Assembly: GCA_023653245.1 (NCBI GenBank)
Contig: JAMNXK010000165.1
Coordinates: 1 to 5,683 of the forward strand
Origin: Tagaea sp.
Lineage (GTDB): Bacteria; Pseudomonadota; Alphaproteobacteria; CACIAM-22H2
Direction: 5' to 3'
DNA length: 5,683 bases
The translations under genes and the position numbers were made by a program. Under the pieces are notes generated by a model that was not told where the DNA came from, made no database searches, and worked only from the letters and a program-made list of their open reading frames with translations. Shown in pieces: positions 4,917-5,683 of this stretch (positions are counted from its first letter, which is position 1; each line of letters opens with the position of its first letter).

Positions 4917-5683
4917 GCGGGCTTGCGCGCCATCAGCCAAGCGCCGGCCGCGAGCATCGGCAGCGACAGCAGCATGCCCATGGTCAAGCCCCCGAACAGA
5001 AAGCCCAGATGCGCGTCGGGCTCGCGGAACAGCTCGCCGATCACCCGCGCCACGCCATAGCCCGCGAGAAACGCGCCCGACACGAAGCCGGGGCGCGCGC
5101 GCGCGACGCCGGTGCGCGACACGATCGCCAGCACGGCGAACAACGCGATGCCTTCGAGGAAGGCCTGGTAGAGCTGGCTCGGGTGGCGCGGCAGCGGTCC
5201 GCCATGCGGGAAGACCATCGCCCACGAAACGTCCGACACGCGGCCATAGAGCTCGCCATTGATGAAATTCGCGATGCGCCCGAAGAACAACCCGATCGGC
5301 ACGACTTGCGTGACCAGATCGCCCAAGCGAAAGAGCGACACGCCTTCCTTGCGCGCGAACCACACGATGGCGAGAATCACGCCGAGCGCGCCGCCATGGA
5401 AACTCATCCCGCCGCGCCACAGATACAAAGCTTCGAGCGGTACTTCGAGGTAGTAGCCGGGCTTGTAGAACAGCACATAGCCCAGCCGCCCGCCCAGGAT
5501 GATCCCCATCGTCGCCCAGACGACGAAATCGTCGAGCTTCTCTTTGGCCACGAGCGGCCAGGCGCCGGCGTTCAGCGCGCTCGCATAACGCCAGCCGCCG
5601 AGAATGCCCGCGATATAGGCGAGCGCGTACCAGCGGATGGCGATCGGTCCGATCTCGATGGCGATGGGATCGATCGCGGGGAA
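4913..5683 (-). CDS. lgt: Prolipoprotein diacylglyceryl transferase (5' end outside window)
   Basis: Inner-membrane enzyme that transfers diacylglycerol from phosphatidylglycerol to the lipobox cysteine of prolipoproteins, the first step of lipoprotein maturation. The 256 visible residues reach the window edge without a start; only roughly 5-10 N-terminal residues should be missing, since [19 protein letters not shown] matches the family N-terminus. Seen motifs (numbered within the fragment) are W18-Y19, [18 protein letters not shown] with the essential His at 96, the Lgt signature [14 protein letters not shown] (135-148), LPRHPSQLY and the distal FREPD with Arg at 220. Several hydrophobic membrane spans are evident. 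The GTG at 5551 is an internal valine, not the start. Lgt is normally essential in Gram-negative bacteria. It heads the run midA-pgeF-lipoprotein, and its stop overlaps the midA GTG. Confidence 0.97.
   Translation of the reverse strand, partial: FPAIDPIAIEIGPIAIRWYALAYIAGILGGWRYASALNAGAWPLVAKEKLDDFVVWATMGIILGGRLGYVLFYKPGYYLEVPLEALYLWRGGMSFHGGALGVILAIVWFARKEGVSLFRLGDLVTQVVPIGLFFGRIANFINGELYGRVSDVSWAMVFPHGGPLPRHPSQLYQAFLEGIALFAVLAIVSRTGVARARPGFVSGAFLAGYGVARVIGELFREPDAHLGFLFGGLTMGMLLSLPMLAAGAWLMARKPA

Noticed and set aside
3221..5060. Long plus-strand open frames antisense to pgeF and midA
   Set aside because: Arg/Ala-rich translations with no recognisable family. The minus-strand genes carry full sets of conserved motifs.
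4917..5420. Upstream in-frame extension of midA
   Set aside because: It lies inside lgt in another frame and has no family similarity. The GTG at 4916 gives the expected MidA N-terminus.

Overview
This is a GC-rich window with strong G/C preference at third codon positions. Every convincing gene lies on the minus strand, so transcription runs from the right edge to the left. The proteins point to an alphaproteobacterium, probably of the Rhodospirillales type. The signs are a Phasin_2-type phasin, a TetR/COQ9-like protein, a MidA (NDUFAF7-like) methyltransferase and the order lgt-midA-pgeF. This assignment is inferred from family resemblance and gene order; no taxonomic marker is present. No rRNA, tRNA, CRISPR array or mobile element was seen.

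Right-hand block (5683 to 2259): a tightly packed probable operon. It starts with lgt (prolipoprotein diacylglyceryl transferase), whose first few codons lie beyond the window. Then come midA, pgeF (peptidoglycan editing factor, YfiH family) and a small predicted lipoprotein. The junctions are a GTGA overlap, a 4-nt gap and an ATGA overlap, which suggests translational coupling. The theme is the cell envelope: Lgt makes the lipid anchor that the last gene product needs, and PgeF is linked to peptidoglycan precursor fidelity. MidA is the outlier, an assembly-type protein methyltransferase. The lipoprotein appears to be built from two diverged copies of one domain.

Middle block (2258 to 966): after a 50-nt gap containing a C/G hairpin comes a TetR-fold protein with a degenerate recognition-helix region and a strong 10-bp inverted repeat in its last codons. 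A 154-nt intergenic region follows, with a good sigma70-like promoter (TTGACT, 17 nt, TAAGAC), a perfect 15-nt palindrome just downstream and a strong ribosome binding site. It drives a phasin gene that ends at a textbook intrinsic terminator.

Left-hand block (965 to 1): a CsaA-like tRNA-binding-domain protein starts only about 20 nt after the terminator. Its candidate promoter may overlap the terminator hairpin. It is followed by an exported TlpA/ResA-type thioredoxin with a WCAPC active site, cut by the left edge.

Overall these are mostly recognisable housekeeping genes, and I see no new multi-gene defence or mobile system. The items most worth a second look are the duplicated-domain lipoprotein, the compact regulatory layout around the phasin gene (including a possible near-leaderless upstream start), and the terminator/promoter overlap before csaA.
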